Below are positions 1-12,396 of a DNA stretch of 64,000 bases, in pieces. The stretch lies in the NCBI RefSeq assembly GCF_001412595.2, contig NZ_CP012640.2, forward strand, positions 3,162,001-3,226,000, in the 5' to 3' direction. Every line of letters starts with the position of its first letter. Position 1 is the first letter of the stretch. The notes beneath the pieces are model-generated. The model did not search any database. It saw only the letters and a program-made list of their open reading frames with translations, and was not told where the DNA came from. Position numbers and translations under genes: made by a program. This DNA comes from Massilia sp. WG5. GTDB taxonomy: Bacteria > Pseudomonadota > Gammaproteobacteria > Burkholderiales > Burkholderiaceae_D.

Positions 1-551
1 GCGCCGGGGACGGTCTCGAGACGGGTGGGCACGAACTGGGTGCCGGCATAGCGCAGGTCGTCCATGCGGAAGCTGTAGATGGCGACGTCGCGCACCAGCT
101 GGTTCATGAGGACGTCGGCGGCGCGCCCGAGGTCGCGCGCGCGGGCGCCGTCCATGCCCTCGATGTCGAAGCGGTCGACGTGGGCGTCGGCCAGGAACAC
201 GCCGCTGCGCGCGGCGTCGACGTACAGGTGCCCGGACAGGGTCATGGTGCCGGCCCAGGACTGGCGCAGGAAGGGCGGCGACACCGACATGTCCATCGTC
301 AGCGCCACGCGGTCGCTCTGCGGCAGGATCGCCACCTGCGGGCGGGTGAGCTGGACGTCGAACAGTTCGAGCAGGCGGTTACGCAGCGGGAAACGGCGTT
401 CCAGCCCCGCCTGCAGCTTGGCCTCGGACAGCTCGACGCGGCGCGGGCCGGTCAGGCTGGCGCAGGAAGCGAGCAAGGCGCCGGCCGTTACCGCTACCCC
501 GGCCGCCGCCATCAAACCGAAACGCCGCCGCGACAACCCGCCCTTTTCCAT
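1..551 (-). CDS. DUF1439-type lipoprotein (3' end outside window)
   Basis: 183 codons are visible; the gene runs off the left edge. The N-terminus has a twin-arginine-like stretch (SRRRFGLMA, residues 7-15), a hydrophobic segment and a lipobox LLASC with the acylated Cys at about residue 30, so an envelope lipoprotein is predicted. The following region (VELSEAKLQAGLERRFP, then a beta-rich stretch ending near FRMDDLRYAG) resembles DUF1439/YceB lipoproteins, whose function is not established. The start is supported by a GAGGCAGGA ribosome-binding sequence directly upstream. It lies 30 nt downstream of the SDR gene on the same strand and may share its transcript. Family assignment is from pattern memory; the lipoprotein call is stronger. 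Confidence 0.75.
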   Translation of the reverse strand, partial: MEKGGLSRRRFGLMAAAGVAVTAGALLASCASLTGPRRVELSEAKLQAGLERRFPLRNRLLELFDVQLTRPQVAILPQSDRVALTMDMSVSPPFLRQSWAGTMTLSGHLYVDAARSGVFLADAHVDRFDIEGMDGARARDLGRAADVLMNQLVRDVAIYSFRMDDLRYAGTQFVPTRLETVPG

Positions 552-581
552 TCCTGCCTCGCCCGTGAATTGTTCAGTAAA

Positions 582-1337
582 TTATAACCCCATGCCGCCG
601 GATGCCTCGACACGCTGTCCGGTGATCCATGCGCTGCCCTCGGCCAGCAGGCTGGCGGCGGCGCCGCCGATATCGTCGGCCACGCCGGCGCGGCCCAGCG
701 CCGTCTGCGCAGCGACCCAGGCGTTCAGGTTCGCATCGTCGCGCACCCGGCCACCGCCGAAATCGGTGGCGATGGCGCCCGGCGCCAGCGTGTTCACCGA
801 GATCCGGCGCTCGGCCAGTTCACGCGCCAGGTAGCGCGTCAGCACCTCGACGCCGCCCTTGGCTGCGGCATAGGCGCCGGCGCCGGCCAGCGTGAAGCGG
901 GTCAGGCCGCTGGAGATGTTCAGGATGCGCCCGCCGTCGTTCAGGCGCGGCGCCAGCGCCTGGGTCAGGAACAGGGCCGATTTCAGGTGGATCGCGATCA
1001 TGCCGTCGAACTGCTCTTCGGTCAGCTCCATCAGCGGCACGTGCAGGCCGCTGCCGGCATTGTTGACCAGGATGTCGAAGCCCGTGCGGCCCCAGTTGGC
1101 CAGGGTCGTATCGACCTGCGCGGCGAAGGCCGGGAAAGCGCGGCTGTCGGCCACGTCCAGCTGCAGCGCCGCCGCCTTGCGGCCCAGCGCCTCGATCCCG
1201 GTCACGGTGTCGCGCGCCGCCGCTTCGTTCTGCTGGTAAGTCAGGATGATGTCGGCGCCGTCGCGCGCCAGGTGTTGGGCCATGCTGCGGCCCAGGCCAC
1301 GGCTGCCGCCGGTGACGATTGCAATGCGAGGGTTCAT
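582..1337 (-). CDS. SDR family NAD(P)-dependent oxidoreductase
   Basis: A classical short-chain dehydrogenase/reductase of 251 aa. The N-terminal Rossmann motif TGGSRGLG (residues 9-16) binds the dinucleotide, NNAG lies near residue 92, and the catalytic Ser (NISSG) and YAAAK Tyr/Lys are present. The C-terminal ITGQRVEASGGMGL follows the usual SDR ending. Substrate cannot be told from sequence. The LysR gene at 1444 is transcribed divergently from a 106-bp shared gap, the usual arrangement for a regulator controlling its neighbour. An AGGAGT-like ribosome-binding sequence precedes the ATG. Confidence 0.93.
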   Translation of the reverse strand: MNPRIAIVTGGSRGLGRSMAQHLARDGADIILTYQQNEAAARDTVTGIEALGRKAAALQLDVADSRAFPAFAAQVDTTLANWGRTGFDILVNNAGSGLHVPLMELTEEQFDGMIAIHLKSALFLTQALAPRLNDGGRILNISSGLTRFTLAGAGAYAAAKGGVEVLTRYLARELAERRISVNTLAPGAIATDFGGGRVRDDANLNAWVAAQTALGRAGVADDIGGAAASLLAEGSAWITGQRVEASGGMGL

Positions 1338-1443
1338 GTCGGACTCCTTTCGTAAGAGGCGTCCAGTGTATTCTTCGCCGTCCCTGCAATAAACCGACCA
1401 TATTCGAATTGACTTTGCAGAATCCGCGAATAATCATGGGGAC

Positions 1444-2343
1444 ATGAATGAGCTCGATACGATCCAGATCTTCCTGAAGGTGGCCGAACTCGAAAGCTTC
1501 AGCGGCGCTGCCCGCCAGCTGGGCCTGCCCAACGCGACCGTCTCGGCGGCAGTGCGCCAGCTCGAGCAGCAGCTGGGCGCCCGCCTGCTGCAGCGAACCA
1601 CGCGGCGGGTCCAGATGACGCAGGAGGGAGAAGCCTTCCATGCGCGCAGCCGTCAGGTGCTGGATGAAGTCGAGCTGTTACGCGGCATGTTCCGCAGCGG
1701 CGCCGACGTCCTCGCGGGGCGCCTGCGGGTCGACATGTCGGTGATGATGGCCACCAGGCTGGTGCTGCCGCGCCTGGGCGAATTCATGGCCAAGCATCCG
1801 CAACTGACGATCGACCTCGGCACCGCCGACCGCCGCGTCGACCTGATCCGCGAAGGCTACGACTGCGTGCTGCGCGCCGGCATGCTGACCGACTCCACCC
1901 TGGTCGCACGCCCGCTGGGCAACTACCGGCAGGTCAACTGCGCCAGCCCGGCCTACCTGGCGCAGTACGGCACGCCGCAGCGGCTCGAGGACCTCGCCCG
2001 GCATCGCCTGGTCCACTATGACGCGCAGCTGGGCGGCAGCGCCCCGGCCTGGGAATGGTTCGATGGCGGGCATACGCATGCCGCGCCGGTGGGCAGCGCG
2101 CTGACGGTGAACGGCACCGCCTCTTACGAAGCCGCCTGCCTGGCCGGCCTCGGGCTGATCCAGGTGCCGTGGGCCGGGCTGCGCGAGCATTTCGCCGCTG
2201 GCCGGCTGGTCGAGGTACTGCCGGATTACCGGCCGGCGCCGATGCCGCTGGCCTTCGTGTATCCGACCCGGCGCCATGTGCCGGCGCGGGCGGTGGCCTT
2301 CATGGACTGGGTCGCGGCCTTGCTGAAGCCGTACCTGGAATGA
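1444..2343 (+). CDS. LysR family transcriptional regulator
   Basis: 299 aa, the normal LysR length. The winged-helix HTH occupies residues 1-60 (MNELDTIQIFLKVAELESFS, then AARQLGLPNATVSAAVRQLE), followed by a linker and a substrate-binding domain (RVDLIREGYDCVLRAG, ARPLGNYRQV, then ACLAGLGLIQVPW near the end). This resembles the PA0477/DsdC-like cluster often divergent to oxidoreductases. It probably regulates the divergent SDR gene at 582-1337. The gap contains ATTCG...CGAAT half-sites (about 1402-1431) that could be part of an operator, but this is weak. The inducer is unknown. Confidence 0.93.
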   Translation: MNELDTIQIFLKVAELESFSGAARQLGLPNATVSAAVRQLEQQLGARLLQRTTRRVQMTQEGEAFHARSRQVLDEVELLRGMFRSGADVLAGRLRVDMSVMMATRLVLPRLGEFMAKHPQLTIDLGTADRRVDLIREGYDCVLRAGMLTDSTLVARPLGNYRQVNCASPAYLAQYGTPQRLEDLARHRLVHYDAQLGGSAPAWEWFDGGHTHAAPVGSALTVNGTASYEAACLAGLGLIQVPWAGLREHFAAGRLVEVLPDYRPAPMPLAFVYPTRRHVPARAVAFMDWVAALLKPYLE

Positions 2344-2346
2344 CGC

Positions 2347-2372
2347 CGTCCCCGCGCAGGCGGGGATCCAGG
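2347..2372. repeat. REP-like palindrome
   Basis: A GC-rich perfect inverted repeat, TCCCCGC-gcag-GCGGGGA (2349-2366), flanked by CG on the left and TCCAGG on the right. The same 26-bp unit recurs in reverse orientation at 22642-22667. It fills the gap between the convergent ends of the LysR gene and mnmE, where it may act as a bidirectional terminator or mRNA-end stabiliser. It resembles repetitive extragenic palindromes of other proteobacteria. Confidence 0.75.
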
Positions 2373-3752
2373 CTATTTACCGATGCAGAACCGGCTGAAG
2401 ATCACCCCCAGCAGGTCGTCCGGCGTGAACTGCCCGGTAATGCTGGACAGCTGGTCCTGCGCCAGTCGCAGCTCCTCCGCGAACAGGTCCAGCGACTGGT
2501 CGTCCTGCGCCGCGTGGGCGGCCGCCATGTCGAGGTGCTCGCGCGCGGCGCGCAGGGCGATCAGGTGGCGTTCGCGCGCCAGGTACAGCGACTCGCCGGT
2601 CTGCTGCCAGCCGGCGATGCGCAGCAGCTCCTTGCGCAGCAGCTCGATGCCGATCTTCTCGTGGGCCGACAGGTAGATGTGGGTCGCGTCCGCGCTCACG
2701 TCCACCGAGGGTTTGTGGCCCGACAGGTCGATCTTGTTCCAGATCCGGATGACGGGCACGCCTGCCGGGAAGGCGGCGACGATGTCCTCGTCGGCCTTGG
2801 CCGGGCCCAGGTTGGCATCCAGCAGGTGCAGGATCACGTCGGCCTTGCCGACCTCGCCCCAGGTGCGCTCGATGCCGATGCGCTCGACCACGTCGATGCC
2901 CTCGTCCAGCGCGCGAATGCCGGCGGTGTCGATGATGTTCAGCGGGATGCCCTCGACCTGGATGGTCTCGCTGACCTTGTCGCGCGTGGTGCCGGCGATC
3001 GGCGTGACGATCGCGACGTCGGAACCGGCCAGCGCGTTCAGCAGCGAGGACTTGCCGACGTTCGGCTGCCCCACCAGCACCACGTTCAGGCCTTCGCGCA
3101 GCAGCGCGCCCTGGGCCGCCTGGCTGAATACCTTGTCCAGGGCGTCGACGATGCCGGCCAGCTGGCCGCGCGCATTCGATTTTTCGAGGAAGTCGATCTC
3201 CTCTTCCGGGAAGTCGAGCGTGGCTTCGACCAGCATGCGCAGGTTGATGGTCTTGTCGACCAGTTCGTGCACGACCTTCGAGAAGGCGCCCGACAGCGAC
3301 TGCGAAGCGGACTTTGCCGCGGCCTCGGTGGAAGCGTCGATCAGGTCCGCCACGGCCTCGGCCTGGGCCAGGTCGAGCTTGTCGTTCAGGAAGGCGCGGC
3401 GGGTGAATTCGCCCGGCTCGGCCAGGCGCAGGCCGAAGCCGCCACCCGCTTCCAGCACGCGCGCCAGCAGCATGCGCAGCACCACCGGGCCGCCGTGGCC
3501 CTGCAGTTCCAGCACGTCTTCGCCGGTATACGAGTGGGGCCCCTTGAAGTACAGGGCCAGGCCTTCGTCGATGACGGCGCCATTCGCATCCTTGAACGGG
3601 ATATAGGTGGCGTGGCGCGGGGCCAGCGTCACGCCCGGGAACAGGGCGTCGATCAGCGGCGCCAGCGACTTGGCGGACGCGCGCACGACGCCGATGCCGC
3701 CGCGGCCGGGGGCGGTGGCGATGGCGGCGATGGGGGAGGTGTCTAGTTTCAT
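2373..3752 (-). CDS. mnmE: tRNA modification GTPase MnmE
   Basis: MnmE with MnmG makes the 5-carboxymethylaminomethyl modification of wobble uridine in several tRNAs. The 459-aa protein starts [20 protein letters not shown], the typical N-terminal folate-binding domain. It has an inserted G domain with P-loop GQPNVGKSS (about 228-236), TTRD, DTAG and NKID motifs, and it ends in the diagnostic FCIGK with the conserved C-terminal Cys. An upstream in-frame ATG (3782) lies inside the yidC terminator hairpin, so 3752 is chosen. No Shine-Dalgarno sequence precedes it. It is the last gene of the rpmH-rnpA-yidD-yidC-mnmE run. Confidence 0.97.
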   Translation of the reverse strand: MKLDTSPIAAIATAPGRGGIGVVRASAKSLAPLIDALFPGVTLAPRHATYIPFKDANGAVIDEGLALYFKGPHSYTGEDVLELQGHGGPVVLRMLLARVLEAGGGFGLRLAEPGEFTRRAFLNDKLDLAQAEAVADLIDASTEAAAKSASQSLSGAFSKVVHELVDKTINLRMLVEATLDFPEEEIDFLEKSNARGQLAGIVDALDKVFSQAAQGALLREGLNVVLVGQPNVGKSSLLNALAGSDVAIVTPIAGTTRDKVSETIQVEGIPLNIIDTAGIRALDEGIDVVERIGIERTWGEVGKADVILHLLDANLGPAKADEDIVAAFPAGVPVIRIWNKIDLSGHKPSVDVSADATHIYLSAHEKIGIELLRKELLRIAGWQQTGESLYLARERHLIALRAAREHLDMAAAHAAQDDQSLDLFAEELRLAQDQLSSITGQFTPDDLLGVIFSRFCIGK

Positions 3753-3764
3753 GAGGGGATTGTA

Positions 3765-3791
3765 ATAAAAAAGCCCGTGCAAGCACGGGCT
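3765..3791 (-). terminator. Rho-independent terminator after yidC
   Basis: On the minus strand the arms AGCCCGTGC and GCACGGGCT (3772-3780 with 3783-3791) form a hairpin followed by a run of six T (3766-3771). It lies 24 nt past the yidC stop and only 13 nt before the mnmE start codon. Confidence 0.85.
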
Positions 3792-3814
3792 CCTTTCAGC
3801 GCAGCGAAAGCCGC

Positions 3815-5479
3815 TTACTTCACCGGCGCATACTTCTTGGTGATCACATACTGCTGCGCCATCGAGATCAGGTTGTTCACCACCCAGTACAGCACCAGGC
3901 CGGACGGGAAGAAAATGAAGATGACCGAGAACGCCAGCGGCATGAACATCATCATCTTGGCCTGCATCGGATCGGCCGGCTGCGGGTTCAGGCGGGTCGT
4001 CACGAACATCGAGATCGCGTACAGGATCGGCAGGATGTAGAACGGGTCCGGGGCGGTCAGGTCATGAATCCACAGGACCCACGGTGCGCCGCGCATCTCG
4101 ACCGATGCCTGCAGGGTCCAGTACAGGGCCAGGAACACCGGCATCTGGATCAGGATCGGCAGGCAGCCGCCCAGCGGGTTGATCTTCTCGGTCTTGTACA
4201 GCTCCATGGTGGCCTGCTGCATCTTGACCGGGTCGTTCTTGAAGCGCTCGCGCAGCGCCTGCATCTTCGGCGTCACGGTCTTCATCTTGGCCATGCTGCG
4301 GTAGCCGGCCGCCGACAGCGGGAAGAACAGCAGCTTGATCAGGATGGTGAAGGCGACGATGGTCCAGCCCCAGTTACCGATCATCTGGTGCAGCTGGTCC
4401 ATGGTCCAGAAAATCGGCTTGGCGATGATGGTTGCCCAGCCGTAGTCGCGCACCAGCTCCAGGCCCGGGGTGACCTTTTCCAGCACTTTCTCTTCCTGCG
4501 GACCCGAATACAGGCGGGTCTCGTTCGACACGGTCGCGCCCGGCGCCACGGTGCCCAGCGGCAGCACGGTACCGATGGCGAACAGGTTGTTGCCCAGGCT
4601 CTTCGTGTAGATGTCGCGCTGCATGTTCTCAGGCGGGATGAAGGCCGAGACGAAGAAGTGCTGCGAGATCGCGATCCAGCCGTCGGTGGCCTTGGTCGCA
4701 TGCGAGTCGCTGCCCTTGGCGATCTTGTCGAAAGTCAGCTTCTGGTACTTGTCCTGCGAGGTGTACAGGGTCGGACCGGTGTAGCTGCTGTTGAAATAGG
4801 TGTCGCCTTCCGGCTTGCTGCCGTCGTGCTGCAACTGCAGGTAGAGGCTCGGCGAGACCGGCACGGTGCCGATATTGGTCACGTCATGGCGCACGCCGAT
4901 CACGTAGTCGCCGCGGCGGAAGGTGAAGGTCTTGGTCAGGCGCACGCCACCCTGCTCCGCTTCCAGCACCAGTTGGGTCTGGTCGCCGTTGGTCACCAGC
5001 GGCTTGGCCACGAAGGGGGTATTGTGGTTCGGCAGGACGCCGGTCGCGGCCGGGGTCAGGCCGGTCTGCGCCAGGTAGAGGCGGCCCTTGGCCGGATCGA
5101 CGTGGAACAGCAGCTGGTTCTTGGTCGGATCGACCTTGTCGCGGTATTTCAGCAGTTCCAGGCGGCGGATCACGCCGCCGGCGGTGTCGATGTCGGCTTT
5201 ATAGACATCGGTCGTGATCGTGATGAGCTTGGTCTGGATCGGCGCCGGCGCAGCGGCGGCGCCTTCAGCCGGGACGGCACCGGGCACGGAAGCGGGGGTG
5301 GCTGCCGGGGCCGGCAGGTCGTTCACCTTCGGCTGGGCAGCGGGTGCGGTCGCGACTTTGGCAGGCGGCTGCGCCGAGAACATCGACTGCTTGCCGTTGG
5401 CCACCATCCAGTCGTTCCAGAGGACGACCAGCGAGACGGCGAACACGATCCACAGGATGGTACGTTTATTGATTTCCAT
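3815..5479 (-). CDS. yidC: Membrane protein insertase YidC
   Basis: YidC inserts and folds inner-membrane proteins, alone or with SecYEG. The 554-aa protein has an N-terminal membrane anchor ([20 protein letters not shown], about 7-26), a Pro/Ala-rich linker and a large periplasmic domain (about 80-340). A five-helix core follows, including [20 protein letters not shown], the coiled C1 region [19 protein letters not shown] and [20 protein letters not shown]. The conserved positively charged groove Arg is expected in this core. Length and order match Gram-negative YidC. It begins 10 nt after the yidD stop, in the origin-linked operon. Confidence 0.98.
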   Translation of the reverse strand: MEINKRTILWIVFAVSLVVLWNDWMVANGKQSMFSAQPPAKVATAPAAQPKVNDLPAPAATPASVPGAVPAEGAAAAPAPIQTKLITITTDVYKADIDTAGGVIRRLELLKYRDKVDPTKNQLLFHVDPAKGRLYLAQTGLTPAATGVLPNHNTPFVAKPLVTNGDQTQLVLEAEQGGVRLTKTFTFRRGDYVIGVRHDVTNIGTVPVSPSLYLQLQHDGSKPEGDTYFNSSYTGPTLYTSQDKYQKLTFDKIAKGSDSHATKATDGWIAISQHFFVSAFIPPENMQRDIYTKSLGNNLFAIGTVLPLGTVAPGATVSNETRLYSGPQEEKVLEKVTPGLELVRDYGWATIIAKPIFWTMDQLHQMIGNWGWTIVAFTILIKLLFFPLSAAGYRSMAKMKTVTPKMQALRERFKNDPVKMQQATMELYKTEKINPLGGCLPILIQMPVFLALYWTLQASVEMRGAPWVLWIHDLTAPDPFYILPILYAISMFVTTRLNPQPADPMQAKMMMFMPLAFSVIFIFFPSGLVLYWVVNNLISMAQQYVITKKYAPVK

Positions 5480-5489
5480 TGGGTCTTAT

Positions 5490-5732
5490 TCAGGAATGCT
5501 TGCAACCGCAAGCGGTTGGTGGGGGTGGCACGGGGTCGTTGCCGCCGGCGTTCCACGGATGGCAGCGGCAGACGCGGCGCAAGGCCAGCCAGCCGCCGTG
5601 CGCGGCGCCATGCAGCCGGACCGCTTCGATCGCGTAATTGGAACAGGTCGGATAGAAACGGCAGCTCGGCCCGAGCATCGGAGACACCAGCAACTGGTAA
5701 CCGCGCAACAGCCAGACGAGCAACCGGTTCAT
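5490..5732 (-). CDS. yidD: Membrane protein insertion efficiency factor YidD
   Basis: A small 80-aa protein, MNRLLVWLLRGYQLLVSPML, then GPSCRFYPTCSNYA with the characteristic paired Cys, then CRCHPWNAGGNDPVP. These are the signature segments of YidD (formerly DUF37), which associates with the inner membrane and aids YidC-dependent insertion. Its ATG overlaps the rnpA stop by 4 nt (ATGA), so translational coupling is likely. The chosen start is the only one compatible with family length. Confidence 0.97.
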   Translation of the reverse strand: MNRLLVWLLRGYQLLVSPMLGPSCRFYPTCSNYAIEAVRLHGAAHGGWLALRRVCRCHPWNAGGNDPVPPPPTACGCKHS

Positions 5733-6175
5733 GATGGCTGCTGTCCGGGATGGTCCGGCACACCGGGGGCACCGGGCGCCGGATCGGCTGCCGGTTTGCG
5801 CGGCTTGGGCGCCTGCGACGCGAACAGGCGCGCCAGCTCGGTGCGCAGCAGCGTCTTCAGGGCCGCGTTCGTGGCCGGGCCGTCCTTGGCGTTGACCGGC
5901 CGCGCCAGGCGCACGATGCAATCGAGCGCCGGCAGCGGCGTGGTGCGGAACAGTTCGCGCGTAATGCGCTTGATGGTGTTGCGCGTGACCGCGCGCGGAG
6001 CGAAACGTTTGGCCGCGACGACGCCCAGCCGCGCATGCGGCAGGGCATTCGGTCGGGTATAGAGCACGAAATGCGCGGTTTTTTGTGCCGGGCGCAAACG
6101 AAAAACGGATGAAAACTCATCCGTTTTTACGATACGCCGAACGCGCGCGAAGTCGTGCGAACCTTCGCCTGTCAT
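5729..6175 (-). CDS. rnpA: Ribonuclease P protein component
   Basis: The protein subunit of RNase P, which with the M1 RNA trims tRNA 5' leaders. It carries the family core RIVKTDEFSSVFR near the N-terminus, ARLGVVAAKRFAPRAVTRN and the RNR-type TRNTIKRITRELFR. At 148 aa it is longer than the usual 115-125 aa, because of a Pro/Ala/Gly-rich tail from about residue 120 that is probably disordered. It sits between rpmH (33 nt upstream) and yidD (4-nt overlap). Confidence 0.97.
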   Translation of the reverse strand: MTGEGSHDFARVRRIVKTDEFSSVFRLRPAQKTAHFVLYTRPNALPHARLGVVAAKRFAPRAVTRNTIKRITRELFRTTPLPALDCIVRLARPVNAKDGPATNAALKTLLRTELARLFASQAPKPRKPAADPAPGAPGVPDHPGQQPS

Positions 6176-6208
6176 TGCTGGGCGCGGTCGACGGGGCGTT
6201 ACCTGGGC

Positions 6209-6343
6209 TTAGACAGCCAGACGCTTGCGGCCCTTGGCGCGGCGTGCGTTCAGGACCAGGCGGCCACCACGGGTAGCCATACGTGCGCGGAAGCCGTGCG
6301 TACGCTTGCGACGAACGACGGAAGGTTGGTAAGTACGTTTCAT
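6209..6343 (-). CDS. rpmH: 50S ribosomal protein L34
   Basis: A 44-codon gene translating as [20 protein letters not shown], then [20 protein letters not shown] and RLAV, a textbook bacterial L34. It is a very basic protein of the large ribosomal subunit. It is the first gene of the leftward rpmH-rnpA-yidD-yidC group. The spacing to rnpA is 33 nt. A weak GCGAGACC purine stretch precedes the ATG. Confidence 0.98.
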   Translation of the reverse strand: MKRTYQPSVVRRKRTHGFRARMATRGGRLVLNARRAKGRKRLAV

Positions 6344-6537
6344 GGTGGTCTCGCTTAAAGCAAATTAGAATGCAAAATCGGGGCTGAGCTATCAAAAGCC
6401 AGCAGTGCGCCAATGACATTTCGCAGTTGTTAAGCCAGCGTCACGCCTCAGCAAAGCTTGTTCGCCCATATGCCGCGTGCCTGAGTTGGCAATGCGTGTG
6501 GGCGGGGAACCCTGAATTAGACAGCATTTTCGGCCGA

Positions 6538-6587
6538 GCTGTCAAGAAAGCTGTTGCGCCGCAGCGCCGCCTTGACAGCCTGTCAAA
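6538..6587. repeat. Inverted TGTCAA half-site cluster upstream of dnaA
   Basis: GCTGTCAAG (6538-6546) is the exact inverse of CTTGACAGC (6571-6579), separated by 24 bp. The second arm also forms TTGACA-gcc-TGTCAA (6572-6586), a perfect 6-bp inverted repeat. Three TGTCAA half-sites in 50 bp suggest a protein-binding array or a cruciform, but the partner is unknown. TTGACA could also serve as a -35 element. Confidence 0.5.
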
Positions 6588-6642
6588 CGGTTGCGCATGT
6601 GCATCACGCTGTTGAGATTCGGTGGAAAAAACCTGCCACGCC

Positions 6643-6651
6643 TGTGGATAA
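6643..6651 (-). promoter_or_regulatory. DnaA box
   Basis: TGTGGATAA on the + strand, i.e. the perfect consensus TTATCCACA on the minus strand. It lies 50 bp upstream of dnaA. A TAAAAT hexamer (6668-6673) sits 16 bp downstream, so the box would overlap the -35 region of a promoter using it; this suits DnaA autoregulation. That reading is an inference. Confidence 0.75.
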
Positions 6652-6701
6652 CTTCCGAGAAGACAGTTAAAATAGAGTGTTACGCTTAAATAAGTCGATG
6701 T

Positions 6702-8126
6702 ATGGAAAACTTTTGGCAGGCCTGTTCCACGCAGTTGGAACTCGAGCTGACGCCGCAGCAATATACCGCGTGGATCAAACCACTCGTCGCCCTCGACTAT
6801 GAGGACGGCAAGCTGCGCATTGCGGCGCCCAACCGCTTCAAGCTCGACTGGGTAAAGTCACAATTCGCCAACCGCATCACCGCCCTCGCCTCCGACTTCT
6901 GGGAGCGCCCGGTGGAGGTGCAGTTTGTGCTCGACCCACGAAATCTGCCGAAGAAACCAGACGCGGTGAGCAATCGCCAGCCGACCAGCTCGACCGCCGA
7001 GATGGCTGCGGGCGCGATCGGCATCAATGCCGCCGCCGACAACACGGTGCCGGCCACGCCGGTCGTCACGCCGGATAACGTCATCGCCAACAACCCGCGC
7101 CGCGAGCAGAGCCGCGTCAATCCGGAGCTCACCTTCGAGAACTTCGTCACCGGTAAAGCGAACCAGCTGGCGCGCGCCGCCGCGATCCAGGTCGCGAACA
7201 ACCCGGGCGTCTCCTACAACCCGCTGTTCTTCTACGGCGGCGTGGGCCTCGGTAAGACCCACTTGATCCACGCGATCGGCAACCAGGTGATGGCCGACCA
7301 GCCGGGCGCGCGCATCCGCTACATCCACGCCGAGCAGTACGTGCGCGACGTGGTGACCGCCTACCAGCGCAAGGGTTTCGACGACTTCAAGCATTACTAC
7401 CACTCGCTGGACATGCTGCTGATCGACGATATCCAGTTCTTCGGCGGCAAGAGCCGCACGCAGGAAGAGTTCTTCTATGCCTTCGAGGCGCTGATCGCGG
7501 CCAAGAAGCAGATCATCATCACCTCGGACACCTATCCGAAAGAGATCACCGGCATGGACGATCGCCTGATCTCGCGCTTCGACTCCGGCCTGACGGTCGC
7601 GATCGAACCGCCGGAACTCGAGATGCGGGTGGCGATCCTGATGAAGAAGGCGGAATCGGAAGGCGTCGTGCTGAACGACGACGTCGCCTTCTTCGTGGCC
7701 AAGCACCTGCGCTCGAACGTGCGCGAGCTGGAAGGCGCGCTGCGCAAGATCCTGGCCTACTCGCGCTTCCACGGCAAGGAAATCACCATCGACGTGGTGA
7801 AGGAAGCCTTGAAGGACCTGCTGTCGGTACAGAACCGCCAGATTTCGGTGGAAAACATCCAGAAGACGGTGGCCGACTTCTTCAACATCAAGGTTGCGGA
7901 CATGTATTCGAAGCGCCGTCCGGCCAACATCGCCCGTCCGCGCCAGATCGCCATGTACCTGGCGAAGGAGCTGACGCAAAAGAGCCTGCCGGAAATCGGC
8001 GAGCTGTTCGGCGGCCGCGACCATACGACGGTATTGCACGCAGTCCGCAAGATCGCCCAGGACCGCCAGAAGAACGCCGAGTGCAACCACGAGCTGCACG
8101 TGCTGGAGCAAACGCTGAAGGGCTAA
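6702..8126 (+). CDS. dnaA: Chromosomal replication initiator protein DnaA
   Basis: DnaA binds 9-mer boxes at oriC and opens the origin in its ATP form. At 474 aa it has domain I ([20 protein letters not shown]), a variable linker (about 85-135), AAA+ domain III with Walker A GGVGLGKT (179-186) and Walker B LLIDDIQF. Domain IV ends with the box-recognition motif [15 protein letters not shown]. It heads dnaA-dnaN-gyrB, with dnaN starting 74 nt downstream. Confidence 0.99.
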   Translation: MENFWQACSTQLELELTPQQYTAWIKPLVALDYEDGKLRIAAPNRFKLDWVKSQFANRITALASDFWERPVEVQFVLDPRNLPKKPDAVSNRQPTSSTAEMAAGAIGINAAADNTVPATPVVTPDNVIANNPRREQSRVNPELTFENFVTGKANQLARAAAIQVANNPGVSYNPLFFYGGVGLGKTHLIHAIGNQVMADQPGARIRYIHAEQYVRDVVTAYQRKGFDDFKHYYHSLDMLLIDDIQFFGGKSRTQEEFFYAFEALIAAKKQIIITSDTYPKEITGMDDRLISRFDSGLTVAIEPPELEMRVAILMKKAESEGVVLNDDVAFFVAKHLRSNVRELEGALRKILAYSRFHGKEITIDVVKEALKDLLSVQNRQISVENIQKTVADFFNIKVADMYSKRRPANIARPRQIAMYLAKELTQKSLPEIGELFGGRDHTTVLHAVRKIAQDRQKNAECNHELHVLEQTLKG

Positions 8127-8200
8127 GGTTTTTCCTTAGTGATTTCTGGCAAAATATTGCACAGACAACATTTTTACCTTATAAAAACCGAGGGATATTT

Positions 8201-12229
<4,029 letters not shown>

Positions 12230-12396
12230 CGTTCACGCTCCGTTTTGACCAGTTCGGTTCATCGCGGTAAGCATGACGACAAGCGTCCGATGATGGTTTG
12301 ACGAGAACTAAGCCGGATTATCGATTCAACCGACAAAGAAACCACGCTTTTTTGTTTTTCTATCAATAGGTGAAACCCTTGTGATAGTCTGTTCGC

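Larger units (their letters stand above)
6344..6701. other. rpmH/dnaA intergenic region, candidate oriC
   Basis: A 358-bp gap between divergent rpmH and dnaA, the classical place for a bacterial origin or the dnaA promoter region. It holds one perfect DnaA box (6643-6651), an AT-rich stretch just before dnaA (about 6663-6695) and a set of TGTCAA inverted half-sites (6538-6586). No further perfect DnaA box could be found in the gap by eye on either strand, nor in the dnaA/dnaN or dnaN/gyrB gaps. The origin assignment therefore rests mainly on gene context. No small gene was recognised. Confidence 0.5.
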
